This document shows, one piece after another, positions 8,028-15,559 of a DNA stretch of 64,000 nucleotides (position 1 is its first letter; each line of letters starts with the position of its first letter). This DNA comes from Clostridiaceae bacterium (GTDB lineage: Bacteria; Bacillota; Clostridia; Oscillospirales; Acutalibacteraceae), in NCBI GenBank assembly GCA_030530095.1, contig JAUMVO010000001.1, positions 1 to 64,000 on the forward strand. The letters are read 5' to 3'. A program made the position numbers and the translations under genes. Under the pieces are notes generated by a model. The model worked only from the letters and a program-made list of their open reading frames with translations. It had not been told where the DNA came from and did not search any database.

Positions 8028-8978
8028 TTATTTAATCATATCATGCTCTTTTATGTATTTAACCGTCTCGTCTATTGTAGTGAAGGCGAGGGCAACGGTG
8101 GTGTCGGCCGCGCCGTAGTAAATTGCGATTCTGCCCGTTTCGGCGTCGGCAAGCGCGGCGCAGGGGAATACTACGTTCGGCACGTCGCCGACTGTTTCGT
8201 AAAGCTCGTGAGGAGCCAGAAGGAAGCTGTCGGCTCTGTGAAGCACCTTCCACGGCTCGTCTCTGTCGAGAATTGCTGCGCCCATACTGTAGGTAAAGCC
8301 GTTGCAGCTTGTGATAACGCCGTGGTAGAACAGCAGCCAGCCTTCATCTGTTTCGATGGGAGTCGGGCCTGCGCCTATCTTGGTCATTTCCCAGTTCTTG
8401 ACGGGGCCCATCACGAAGCGGTAATTTCCCCAGTAGTTTAAGTCCTTGCTTCTCTGAATGAAGATGTCACCGTAGGGAGTGTGACCTCTGTCGCAGGGGC
8501 GTACAAGCAGCATATACTCGCCGTTGATCTTGCGCGGGAAGAGTACGCCGTTGCGCGCCACGGGATAGGTAGCGTCTTCAAGCTGAGTCCAGCTTTTGAA
8601 GTCCTCGGTATAAGCAACGCCTATGGTTGTGCCGTGAGGCGTGTGATTAACCCATGTCAGATAATATTTACCGTCGATTTCGCAAATTCTCGGATCATAT
8701 CCGTAGAAAATAATCTTTTCGTCAAGCTCCCAGTTGACAGCGTCCTTACTGAAACCGGTGACGATATACTGGTCTCTCGTTCTGCCGTCAACTCTGAAAA
8801 CGCCTGCGAAGCCGTCGCCGTATGGAACGACTGCGGAATTGAAAATACTGTTTGCAAAGAAGAGGTTATCCCTTGTAATGATCGGGTTGCCCGAATAACG
8901 CCAGACGGGGTACCGGTAGCCCTCGGGCTTGTCCTGCCAGGGAATGTTCTTCATAGGTTCTCCAAAAATCTTAGCCAT
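8028..8978 (-). CDS. GH130 beta-mannooligosaccharide phosphorylase-like protein
   Basis: A 316-residue cytosolic protein of family GH130. These enzymes phosphorolyse beta-1,4-mannosides to mannose 1-phosphate. The five-bladed propeller signatures are clear: GNPIITRDNLFFANSIFNSA near residue 30, the substrate-binding DPRICEIDGKYYLTW block and GAGPTPIETDEGWLLFYHG. The likely proton donor Asp lies in the YGYDPR segment. It most resembles the mannooligosaccharide-acting (GH130_2-like) group by eye, but a mannosyl-glucose or mannosyl-GlcNAc substrate cannot be excluded. Start ATG has AGGAGG upstream. It is last in a five-gene minus-strand operon beginning near 14087, which argues for intracellular breakdown of imported oligosaccharides. 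Confidence 0.86.
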   Translation of the reverse strand: MAKIFGEPMKNIPWQDKPEGYRYPVWRYSGNPIITRDNLFFANSIFNSAVVPYGDGFAGVFRVDGRTRDQYIVTGFSKDAVNWELDEKIIFYGYDPRICEIDGKYYLTWVNHTPHGTTIGVAYTEDFKSWTQLEDATYPVARNGVLFPRKINGEYMLLVRPCDRGHTPYGDIFIQRSKDLNYWGNYRFVMGPVKNWEMTKIGAGPTPIETDEGWLLFYHGVITSCNGFTYSMGAAILDRDEPWKVLHRADSFLLAPHELYETVGDVPNVVFPCAALADAETGRIAIYYGAADTTVALAFTTIDETVKYIKEHDMIK

Positions 8979-8995
8979 AATATGCCTCCTGTATA

Positions 8996-10459
8996 TTAAT
9001 CGTTGATTGTAAGACGTATTGTGTTTTCTCCCGCCCTTGCGGGAATTGAAATAAGACTTGCGCCGTTTTCGTACTGCTCAATTGTATTATATTCGCAGTC
9101 GGCGGTAAAGGGCTTGTGAACATAGATTACGGTTTCACCTTTGCCGTCGGAAGTGTAGTCAAGCGTGAAAACCTTATTATCGCGGTCATAGCCGTAGCTT
9201 TTTATTTCACCCGCCACAGCCTTCGGGCAGGTGCGCGACAGCATGGTCATAAGCGGTGCGTCCATATCGTCGCCGTGATAGTCCCAGTACATCTGTCCCC
9301 ACTGCATTTCGTCAAAGAAGTCGAGAAGCTCGTAAGCGTGGGGGAACCATGACGTGTCCGTATTGTCACTGCAGCCTCCCCATTCGCCGACTATGCAGGG
9401 AACTTCAAGACGAAGCTGAGTGTTGCGCATTTCGGTAAAGAATGCCTTGACTCTGTCTGCGTTGGCATACTGATAGAGCGGAGTGTCAACTGTCATATCG
9501 TAGGCGTGAGGGCCAAAGCACTGTTGCGGCTCCTTCTGAGAGTTCACGGTTATGGGCGGTGCGGACTGTTTTACACCCGTGTTGCAGATATAACTCTGCT
9601 CCATCATTATAATACCGTTTTTCGTCTTTTCGCGGATTGCCGTGCTGATTTTGTTGACAAAGGGCGAATACTTATTGATATCGAACTTGGCCTCCGCCTT
9701 ATCAACGCGTTTCATAACGTCGCGTATAACGTTGCCCGGAATTGAGTCGAGCATAGTCTTGTCGTCGTGTCTGAGAAAAGCTCCGACAAGTCTGCCGGTT
9801 TTGATTTTTTTACTGAAAAGCACGGCACGCGCAATGCTTAAAACGAGGCGTAAAAACATACCCGTCGCGTCCGAGCCGGGGAAAGGCTCGTTCATAAGGT
9901 CAAAGCCGAAAAGGGCGGGCTTGTCGCCGTAACGTTCGGCGAGCATCTGCCACATTTCCGCGTATCTGTCCTGAATACCCTTGCCGTTTACGGGAGTATT
10001 TGCCCAGAAATGGTCAAAGGCTCTGTGTACCCATTTGCCCCAGAAATATCCTTCCGCCCAGACGCTTTTCGGCATCTTCGGTTTGGCGCCGTCGGTAATG
10101 GCGGCCCATGAGGGTGCGCCGTCTCCGACACTCTGAGCGTCAAAGTTAGAGTATAAATCCTGATGCATATCAAGAAGTATGTACACTCCGTACTTTTCGG
10201 CGAGGTCGAAAATATCATCTATCGATTTGAGATAGCTTTCGTTGTATTCGCCCATAGCGGGTTCGATATTCTGCCAGGTGACCGCAAGCCTTATTATATC
10301 AAGGCCGAATGCGCGGTATTTTTTGAAAAACTCTTCGTCAAGCTCATAGCGGAACGCTTCCTGATCGGTGAGCTTGTCGTCGATATTCATACCGTTGAGA
10401 ATACGTGTTCGGCCGCTTTCGTCAACGAAACGCAGTTTATCGCATAAGATTTTTTCCAT
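8996..10459 (-). CDS. GH5 glycosidase, endoglycoceramidase-like subgroup, cytosolic
   Basis: A 487-residue (beta/alpha)8 retaining glycosidase. The acid/base Glu sits in GFDLMNEPFPG and the nucleophile Glu in PCIVGEWGG. The N-terminal pattern DIIRLAVTWQNIEPAMGEYN and LLDMHQDLYS with GAPSWA is the endoglycoceramidase-like branch of GH5. The last 80 residues form the small beta-sandwich common in that branch. There is no signal peptide, so unlike secreted endoglycanases it should act inside the cell on short glycosides. The start at 10459 follows AAGGAGA; the longer frame to 10525 overlaps the neighbouring gene without a site. It sits 17 bases after the upstream GH4 gene in the operon. Substrate unknown. 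Confidence 0.83.
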   Translation of the reverse strand: MEKILCDKLRFVDESGRTRILNGMNIDDKLTDQEAFRYELDEEFFKKYRAFGLDIIRLAVTWQNIEPAMGEYNESYLKSIDDIFDLAEKYGVYILLDMHQDLYSNFDAQSVGDGAPSWAAITDGAKPKMPKSVWAEGYFWGKWVHRAFDHFWANTPVNGKGIQDRYAEMWQMLAERYGDKPALFGFDLMNEPFPGSDATGMFLRLVLSIARAVLFSKKIKTGRLVGAFLRHDDKTMLDSIPGNVIRDVMKRVDKAEAKFDINKYSPFVNKISTAIREKTKNGIIMMEQSYICNTGVKQSAPPITVNSQKEPQQCFGPHAYDMTVDTPLYQYANADRVKAFFTEMRNTQLRLEVPCIVGEWGGCSDNTDTSWFPHAYELLDFFDEMQWGQMYWDYHGDDMDAPLMTMLSRTCPKAVAGEIKSYGYDRDNKVFTLDYTSDGKGETVIYVHKPFTADCEYNTIEQYENGASLISIPARAGENTIRLTIND

Positions 10460-10475
10460 TATGTTCTCCTTGATA

Positions 10476-11795
10476 TCAGTGGTATTTCGGCAGAAAGTCG
10501 CCGTGAGCCTCGATAAGGTCGTCAACCATCTTCTTTATGGTGTCAATGTCGAGCTCGCTGCCCGTGTGCGGTTCAAGCATAGCCGCCTGATAGATATGCT
10601 CCTTTTTGAGAGTAACCGCGGCTTCGATTGTGAGAAGCTGAACGTTGATATTGGTCATATTCATAGCAGCACACTGCACGGGGAGCGCCCCTACGCGGCA
10701 GGGATGAACGCCGTAACCGTTGACGAGGCAGGGGACCTCGACGCAGGCGTTTTCGGGCAGGTTGCTGATAAGACCGCCCGTGTTGAGCACGTTGCCGCCG
10801 ATTTCATACTGACCTGCGGTGACTATAGCCTCCATAATTCTCGAAGCGTATTCATTTGAGCGTTCGTGTTCCTTAACGCCCTTTTCAATCATCTCGGCGT
10901 AGTCCTTCTTCCAGCGGTCTATCTGCTCAATGCAGCGGCGCGGATACTCGTCGAGCGGAATGTTGTATTTCTCGATAAGCTCGGGATACTTTGACTTGAT
11001 ATAGAACATATTGTATTCGGCGTTGTGCTCGCTTGATTCGGTACAGTAATAGCCGAAGTTCTTTATGTAGTCCATTCTTACCTTATCGTCGGCGTCGGGC
11101 TTAGCCATATATGCGTCAACTCTCGACTTGATTTCGGGGTAGAGGTCAACGCCGTTTTTGTCCTTGATTTCAAGCAGCCAGCCCATGTGGTTGATACCCG
11201 CGATAAGCTCCTTGCGTCCTTCAAGCTTATCCTCCATACCAAGCTTTCTGAGAAGTCCGTCGGAACAGCCCTGAACGCTGTGGCAAAGACCGACCGTCTT
11301 TATGGGTGTGTAGCGAAGCATATAACCCGTGAGCATAGCCATAGGATTTACGTAGTTCAAGAAAAGCGCGTCGGGACAAACCTCAGCCATATCGTCTGCG
11401 AAGTCCTTCAATACGGGAATGGTACGCAACGCGCGCATAATTCCGCCTATGCCGAGGGTGTCGCCGATAGTCTGGCGAAGGCCGTATTTTTTCGGCACTT
11501 CGAAGTCGATAATCGTGCAGGGGTCGTAAAGCCCGACCTGAATTGCATTGACAACGAAGTCGGCGCCCTTAAGTGCCGCCTTTCTGTTTTCAACGCCCGC
11601 ATAGCACTCGATTTTGCCGTAGTTTCCCTTTGCCGCGCGCATGGCTTCGAGTATTACGCGGCTCTCCTCAAGCCGCTGAGCGTCAATGTCATACAGTGCA
11701 AAAACGCTGTCGCGAAGAGCCTCGGCGCACATACAGTCGCCGATAACGTTTCTCGCGAATACGGTGCTGCCCGCACCCATAAACGTAATTTTCAT
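10476..11795 (-). CDS. melA: GH4 alpha-galactosidase (MelA-like)
   Basis: A 439-residue family GH4 enzyme, which hydrolyses by an NAD-dependent oxidation/elimination mechanism with a divalent metal. The N-terminal Rossmann motif is FMGAGSTVFARN. The metal-site region shows GLCHSVQG (Cys and His) and GINHMGWLLE, and NYVNPMAML is typical of alpha-galactosidase MelA rather than the phospho-glycosidases. The start at 11795 has GGGAGGA upstream; the longer frame to 11894 runs back into the kinase gene. Alpha-galactosyl side chains of galactomannan or raffinose-type sugars are the natural substrates; with GH130 next door galactomanno-oligosaccharides are attractive, as inference. Confidence 0.86.
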   Translation of the reverse strand: MKITFMGAGSTVFARNVIGDCMCAEALRDSVFALYDIDAQRLEESRVILEAMRAAKGNYGKIECYAGVENRKAALKGADFVVNAIQVGLYDPCTIIDFEVPKKYGLRQTIGDTLGIGGIMRALRTIPVLKDFADDMAEVCPDALFLNYVNPMAMLTGYMLRYTPIKTVGLCHSVQGCSDGLLRKLGMEDKLEGRKELIAGINHMGWLLEIKDKNGVDLYPEIKSRVDAYMAKPDADDKVRMDYIKNFGYYCTESSEHNAEYNMFYIKSKYPELIEKYNIPLDEYPRRCIEQIDRWKKDYAEMIEKGVKEHERSNEYASRIMEAIVTAGQYEIGGNVLNTGGLISNLPENACVEVPCLVNGYGVHPCRVGALPVQCAAMNMTNINVQLLTIEAAVTLKKEHIYQAAMLEPHTGSELDIDTIKKMVDDLIEAHGDFLPKYH

Positions 11796-11815
11796 AGTAA
11801 ATCCTCCCGTATGCT

Positions 11816-12721
11816 TTATCTGTTTTCCTCTGCTTTTTTGAGTAATTCCTCTTTGTTGACAAAGGCGCTTAATGCACCTGCCTTTGTAACGCATTTTCCG
11901 CCCGTTATGTTGCCGAAGAGAAGGCAGTCCTCAAACGGATAATCATAATAAAGCCCGAACGAAAAGCCTGCCAGAAACGCGTCGCCCGCGCCCGTCGAAT
12001 CGACGTTCTTATACTCGTCAATGCTCTTTACGAATATGCGCCTGCCGTTTTCAAGACCGACAACGCCGTCACGGTCAAGCTTGACAATAGGCTTTTCGAA
12101 AAACCGTGAAAGAACGTTGAGCGCGTCGTCGGGATTGACGGTGTCAGTTATTTTCAGCGCCTCTTTTTTGTTTGGCGTATAGTAATCTGCTATTTCGAGA
12201 TACTCGCGGTAGTTTTCTGTTGAGAGATTGTCGTCCCAGCCCGTATCGAGTACAAGCGTCGTACCCTCAGAGTGAAGCTTACGGTAAACCTCGAGAAAAC
12301 CGCCCGGCTGCATGAGCGTAATCTTCGAGCCGTGAGCGAGTTTGTAGAATTTGTCGCACGCGCCGTCAACGGAGTCAATGCTTCCGCTGCCGTAGGTGAT
12401 AAAGCTTCTGTCGTACGGCAGAATGATAGCCGAGGTGATATTAACGGGTATTGCGTCGCCGCTGTAAAGATTTTCGGGCTGTACATTGTTTTCGGCAAAT
12501 TTTTCCTTTGCAAAATTAGAAAAAATATCGTTGCCCAGACACGTCGCGATTTTTGTCGGTACGCCGAGCCTGCCGAGATTTATAAGCGTAGCGGGCAGAC
12601 CGCCGCCGAGCTGAAGCTCAAAGCCCTCGGAATAAATTTCCTCGCCCACGTCGGGAATGCGCGGCATACCCGTATAAAGCAAATCTATGTTTGTCAGTCC
12701 TGCTCCTGCGATAAACGGCAT
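11816..12721 (-). CDS. PfkB-family carbohydrate kinase
   Basis: A 301-residue ribokinase-fold sugar kinase. It has the N-terminal GGGLPATLINLGRLG segment (PfkB signature 1) and the C-terminal VDSTGAGDAFLAGF signature 2, whose GAGD holds the catalytic Asp and anion hole. The substrate cannot be read from the sequence; members phosphorylate fructose, ribose, KDG, tagatose-6-P and others. The start ATG is one base after the stop of the upstream GH4 gene, so translation is coupled. It presumably phosphorylates the sugar released by the glycosidases of this operon. Confidence 0.85.
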   Translation of the reverse strand: MPFIAGAGLTNIDLLYTGMPRIPDVGEEIYSEGFELQLGGGLPATLINLGRLGVPTKIATCLGNDIFSNFAKEKFAENNVQPENLYSGDAIPVNITSAIILPYDRSFITYGSGSIDSVDGACDKFYKLAHGSKITLMQPGGFLEVYRKLHSEGTTLVLDTGWDDNLSTENYREYLEIADYYTPNKKEALKITDTVNPDDALNVLSRFFEKPIVKLDRDGVVGLENGRRIFVKSIDEYKNVDSTGAGDAFLAGFSFGLYYDYPFEDCLLFGNITGGKCVTKAGALSAFVNKEELLKKAEENR

Positions 12722-12722
12722 A

Positions 12723-14087
12723 TTATTTCCAACCCTCTGTATATTTTTTGTTCAAGTCGAGATACTGCTCAACCAGCTGTTTTGCTATTGAATAGGAATT
12801 AACAAGCGGATGAAGCGTGAGCGCCTCGACGGCCGCCTTTACCGACTTTTCGCGTATCGCCTTTGATGCAAGGCGCTCATAAATTTTAACGCGTCTGATA
12901 AGTTCAAGGTTTTCCTCGTCAACCTTGCCGAAGCGGTGCGGGAACACGCCGTCGGGCGTGACGTCGCAGGTGATTTCAACGACGTCGCTGCCGTCGAGTC
13001 CCTCTATTGCGCCTGCGTTGGGAACGCATAAAATCATACTGTCGGTTTTTTGACTGTTCTTAATCTCAATGAACCTGAGCGCAACGCCCGCGTAGCCGCC
13101 CGAGTCCTTCTGGTTAATGTCAAAATGCCACGGAATTGTGCGCTTAACGCCCGTTTCGCTTGCCATATAGTTGTTTTCACGCTCACCGTACCATTTTTCG
13201 AATATTTTCAGCGCCGTGTCAAAATCGTTTTCAACGTCTATGTTTTTAAGCTCGGCGGTCATGGCCTTGTTGATTTCGCAAATCTGCTCGCCGCGGGTTT
13301 TGCCGGCGTTGAGAATATTGCTGAGCGCCTTTTCACGGTAGTAGAAATAATAAAGGTATTCGTTTAATACGCAGCCGCGGTCTCTGAGCAAATCCTTTTC
13401 AAAATAGCGCATATCCGTCTTTTCGTACGCCTCGTCGTTTTCGATAAGCTCGGGCATAATATCCCTGCCGTCAAGAGTGATTGACTTGAAATACGAAAGG
13501 TGATTAAGTCCGTAAACCTCACCCTTCACACTGCCCTCGGGTGCCGAATAAAGCTTTGCAAAGGAGTTGAGCATACCGCTTGGCGCGTCGCATATACCGT
13601 AGGTAAAGTCATAACCCATATCGCGAAGCGTCTGGCTGACAACTCCCGCGGGATTGGTGAAGTTGAAAACCTTACAGTCCGGCTTGGCATATTTTTTGAT
13701 AAGCTCGCAGTATTCAGCCAGCACGTTTACGCTTCTTATCGCGAACGAAAAGCCTGCCGCGCCCGTGGTTTCCTGACCGAGCACGCCCAGTGAGAGGGCA
13801 ATTCTCTCGTCGCGTACGCGCATTTCGTCGCCGCCCTCGCGTATTGTAGTAATAACATAATCGGCATCGGTTACGGCTTCACGGGCATCGGTTGTGAGCG
13901 TGAAGTCAAGCTCAGGGTTGATATACAGTGCGGTCTTTTTTGCCATTCTGCCGTAAATATTAAGCTTTGTTTCGTCGTTGTCCATAAAGCAAAGCGAGCT
14001 TATCCCCAGCTCGTCCGACCTCTGGGCAAGACTCTTTGCAAGAAACATTGAGCGGACTCCGCCGCCTCCGATAACCGCTAATTTCAT
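12723..14087 (-). CDS. GH4 family glycosidase (6-phospho-beta-glucosidase-like)
   Basis: A 454-residue GH4 enzyme, first gene of the minus-strand glycoside operon. The dinucleotide motif is AVIGGGGVRSMFLAKSL; GQETTGAAGFSFAIRS, FNFTNPAGVVSQTL, GICDAPSGM and GLNHLSYFKS are the family metal and substrate segments. It groups with the phospho-beta-glucosidase-like members, not MelA. No PTS genes lie nearby, so whether the substrate is phosphorylated is open; the neighbouring PfkB kinase could supply a phosphate. The start at 14087 follows CGGAGG. Having two different GH4 enzymes flanking a kinase in one operon is unusual. Confidence 0.84.
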   Translation of the reverse strand: MKLAVIGGGGVRSMFLAKSLAQRSDELGISSLCFMDNDETKLNIYGRMAKKTALYINPELDFTLTTDAREAVTDADYVITTIREGGDEMRVRDERIALSLGVLGQETTGAAGFSFAIRSVNVLAEYCELIKKYAKPDCKVFNFTNPAGVVSQTLRDMGYDFTYGICDAPSGMLNSFAKLYSAPEGSVKGEVYGLNHLSYFKSITLDGRDIMPELIENDEAYEKTDMRYFEKDLLRDRGCVLNEYLYYFYYREKALSNILNAGKTRGEQICEINKAMTAELKNIDVENDFDTALKIFEKWYGERENNYMASETGVKRTIPWHFDINQKDSGGYAGVALRFIEIKNSQKTDSMILCVPNAGAIEGLDGSDVVEITCDVTPDGVFPHRFGKVDEENLELIRRVKIYERLASKAIREKSVKAAVEALTLHPLVNSYSIAKQLVEQYLDLNKKYTEGWK

Positions 14088-14121
14088 GCTGTCCTCCGAT
14101 AAAGCGTAAGAATACAGACCA

Positions 14122-14150
14122 ATTATACAATCTTTTTTATCTTTATACAA
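14122..14150 (-). promoter_or_regulatory. Promoter of the GH4-PfkB-MelA-GH5-GH130 operon
   Basis: Minus strand: TTGTAT (14145-14150), 17-base spacer, TATAAT (14122-14127). AT-rich tracts flank it. Confidence 0.55.
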
Positions 14151-14176
14151 TATACAATCCGTTTTTTATTGTGTTA

Positions 14177-14205
14177 TTGATTAAAAATAATTTCTGTTAT
14201 ATAAT
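14177..14205 (+). promoter_or_regulatory. Promoter of the YhfC-like gene
   Basis: TTGATT (14177-14182), 17-base spacer, TATAAT (14200-14205), divergent from the glycoside operon promoter. Confidence 0.55.
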
Positions 14206-14240
14206 TATAAAGACAATTCTACACATACGGGGTGAGATAT

Positions 14241-15065
14241 ATGCTCGGTACGGTTTCTGTTACGAATATTGCGGCTATGGCGTTTACGGCTGTTGTTACG
14301 GTTCTGATACCGATTGCGGCGTTTATTATTCTTAATAAAAAGGTAAAGTGTAAACAGACCTGCCTTCTTGTCGGCGTCGGCACGTTTATCGTGTGTGCGC
14401 TTATACTTGAAAGCATAGTAAATTATGCGGTTTCACGTTTTCTGGGCGAAACGCTTCGGGAAAACATTTGGGTTTATGCGCTTTACGGCGGACTTGCGGC
14501 GGGACTGTTTGAAGAGACGGGACGCTATATCTCGATGAAGCTCTTTATGAAAAAGGACCTCACGAAGCAGAACGCCCTTATGTACGGCATAGGCTACGGC
14601 GGTGCGGAAGCTGTTATTGTAGGCACGATGACGTACGTTTCGAACATCGCCGTATCCGTTTTGATTAATATCGGTCAGTTTGAGCCGATGCTTGCCGAAC
14701 TTGACAAAGCGACAAAGGCTCAGGTTATAGAGCAGTATTCGGCGTTGTGGAATCTGCCTGCGTACGAATTTCTGCTCGCGGGACTTGAGAGAGCTTCGGC
14801 ATTCGTGCTTCAGCTTTGCTTTACGTACATTATTTATCGTGCGGTTAAGAACAAAAAGCCTGCCTTTTACGTCCTTTCCGTATTTATGCACTTTGCGGTT
14901 GACGCGGGAACGGTACTGCTTTTGAAAAAAGCCATGCTTGTGTCAGTGGCGGTTGAGCTTATTCTCGTTGCCGTAACGGCGGTGCTTGCAACCGTTATTT
15001 ACAAACAGTACAAAGCCGAAAAAGAAGAGGTCCCCGAGAATCGGGAACCGCTTACAACACAATAA
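14241..15065 (+). CDS. YhfC-family putative intramembrane metalloprotease
   Basis: A 274-residue integral membrane protein with seven or so hydrophobic helices. GLFEETGRYISMK (about residues 90-102) provides the EE(x)xR motif of the CPBP/YhfC-type intramembrane proteases, and an HFAVDAG segment near residue 220 supplies a His in a later helix. Substrates of this family are unknown. The ATG at 14241 follows GGGGTGA; a GTG three codons earlier is the alternative. It is monocistronic, converging on a metal-sensing repressor, and I see no functional link. Confidence 0.75.
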   Translation: MLGTVSVTNIAAMAFTAVVTVLIPIAAFIILNKKVKCKQTCLLVGVGTFIVCALILESIVNYAVSRFLGETLRENIWVYALYGGLAAGLFEETGRYISMKLFMKKDLTKQNALMYGIGYGGAEAVIVGTMTYVSNIAVSVLINIGQFEPMLAELDKATKAQVIEQYSALWNLPAYEFLLAGLERASAFVLQLCFTYIIYRAVKNKKPAFYVLSVFMHFAVDAGTVLLLKKAMLVSVAVELILVAVTAVLATVIYKQYKAEKEEVPENREPLTTQ

Positions 15066-15071
15066 AAAATG

Positions 15072-15093
15072 CGGCGCAGCATCGGCTGCGCCG
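15072..15093. terminator. Hairpin between converging genes
   Basis: A 9-bp G/C-rich stem (15072-15080 with 15085-15093) with an ATCG loop. The following T-run is broken (ttattta), and in the other direction ATTTTTTATT follows, so it works best for the minus-strand gene. Confidence 0.6.
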
Positions 15094-15097
15094 TTAT

Positions 15098-15448
15098 TTA
15101 TTTCACAAATCTTTCGATAGCTTCGTTGAGTTCTTTAATTGCCTCTGTATCTCCGCTCTCAACCGCGTCAACAAGGCAGTGCTCAATATGGTCCTGCAGT
15201 ATAATCTTGCCTGTGTTGTTGATAGCCGAGCGCACCGCGGAAAGCTGAATGAGCACGTCGCTGCAGTCCTCGCCGTTTTCAACCATGCGCTTGACCTTTT
15301 CGAGATGGCCTATCGCGCGTGCAAGACGGTTTATGACCGCTTTGGTGTTCTGGTGAGTGTGGGCGTGGTTGTGGCCGTGAGAATGTTCAATTACGGTTCC
15401 GTCCTCAAGTATATGCTTATGGACGGCGTTGTTTGTTTTTTCTTTCAT
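15098..15448 (-). CDS. CsoR/RcnR-family metal-sensing transcriptional repressor with His-rich N-terminus
   Basis: A 116-residue all-helical repressor (DUF156). RLARAIGHLEKVKRMVENG is the DNA-facing first helix; Cys62 in EDCSDVL and the HIEHC segment give the Cys-His-Cys-type metal site of the Cu(I) sensor CsoR. The first 33 residues are an added tail with HSHGHNHAHTH, which resembles the zinc/nickel-binding tails of metal chaperones and is not part of the standard fold. No metal transporter is adjacent. An 8-bp inverted repeat lies between its promoter and start codon, suggesting autoregulation. Which metal it senses is open: the core suggests copper, the tail nickel or zinc. Confidence 0.85.
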   Translation of the reverse strand: MKEKTNNAVHKHILEDGTVIEHSHGHNHAHTHQNTKAVINRLARAIGHLEKVKRMVENGEDCSDVLIQLSAVRSAINNTGKIILQDHIEHCLVDAVESGDTEAIKELNEAIERFVK

Positions 15449-15480
15449 AATAATCCCCGCCGAGAATTGATAGGATTATT
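15449..15480 (-). promoter_or_regulatory. Candidate operator of the CsoR-family gene
   Basis: AATAATCC (15449-15456) and GGATTATT (15473-15480) form a perfect inverted repeat spaced by 16 bases, with a C/G tract beside the left arm. This AT-arm plus G-tract layout fits the operators known for CsoR/RcnR proteins. It covers the -10 edge and the ribosome binding site. Confidence 0.5.
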
Positions 15481-15506
15481 TTACTAAACTTTTTTGAAAA
15501 AGTAAA
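15478..15506 (-). promoter_or_regulatory. Promoter of the CsoR-family gene
   Basis: Minus strand: TTTACT (15501-15506), 17-base spacer, TAAAAT (15478-15483), directly abutting the candidate operator. Confidence 0.45.
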
Positions 15507-15513
15507 TAGCAAA

Positions 15514-15545
15514 AAAACAGGATGAGATTTCTCTCACCCTGTTTT
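15514..15545 (-). terminator. Terminator of the SLH protein gene
   Basis: A 14-position stem with one mismatch (15514-15527 with 15532-15545), TTTC loop; on the minus strand a run of T follows (complement of 15511-15517). Confidence 0.75.
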
Positions 15546-15559
15546 GTTTTAAGCTGTGA

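Noticed and set aside
11796..11894. Longer N-terminus for the MelA-like gene
   Set aside because: It is inside the PfkB coding region and precedes the dinucleotide-binding motif that normally starts the protein.
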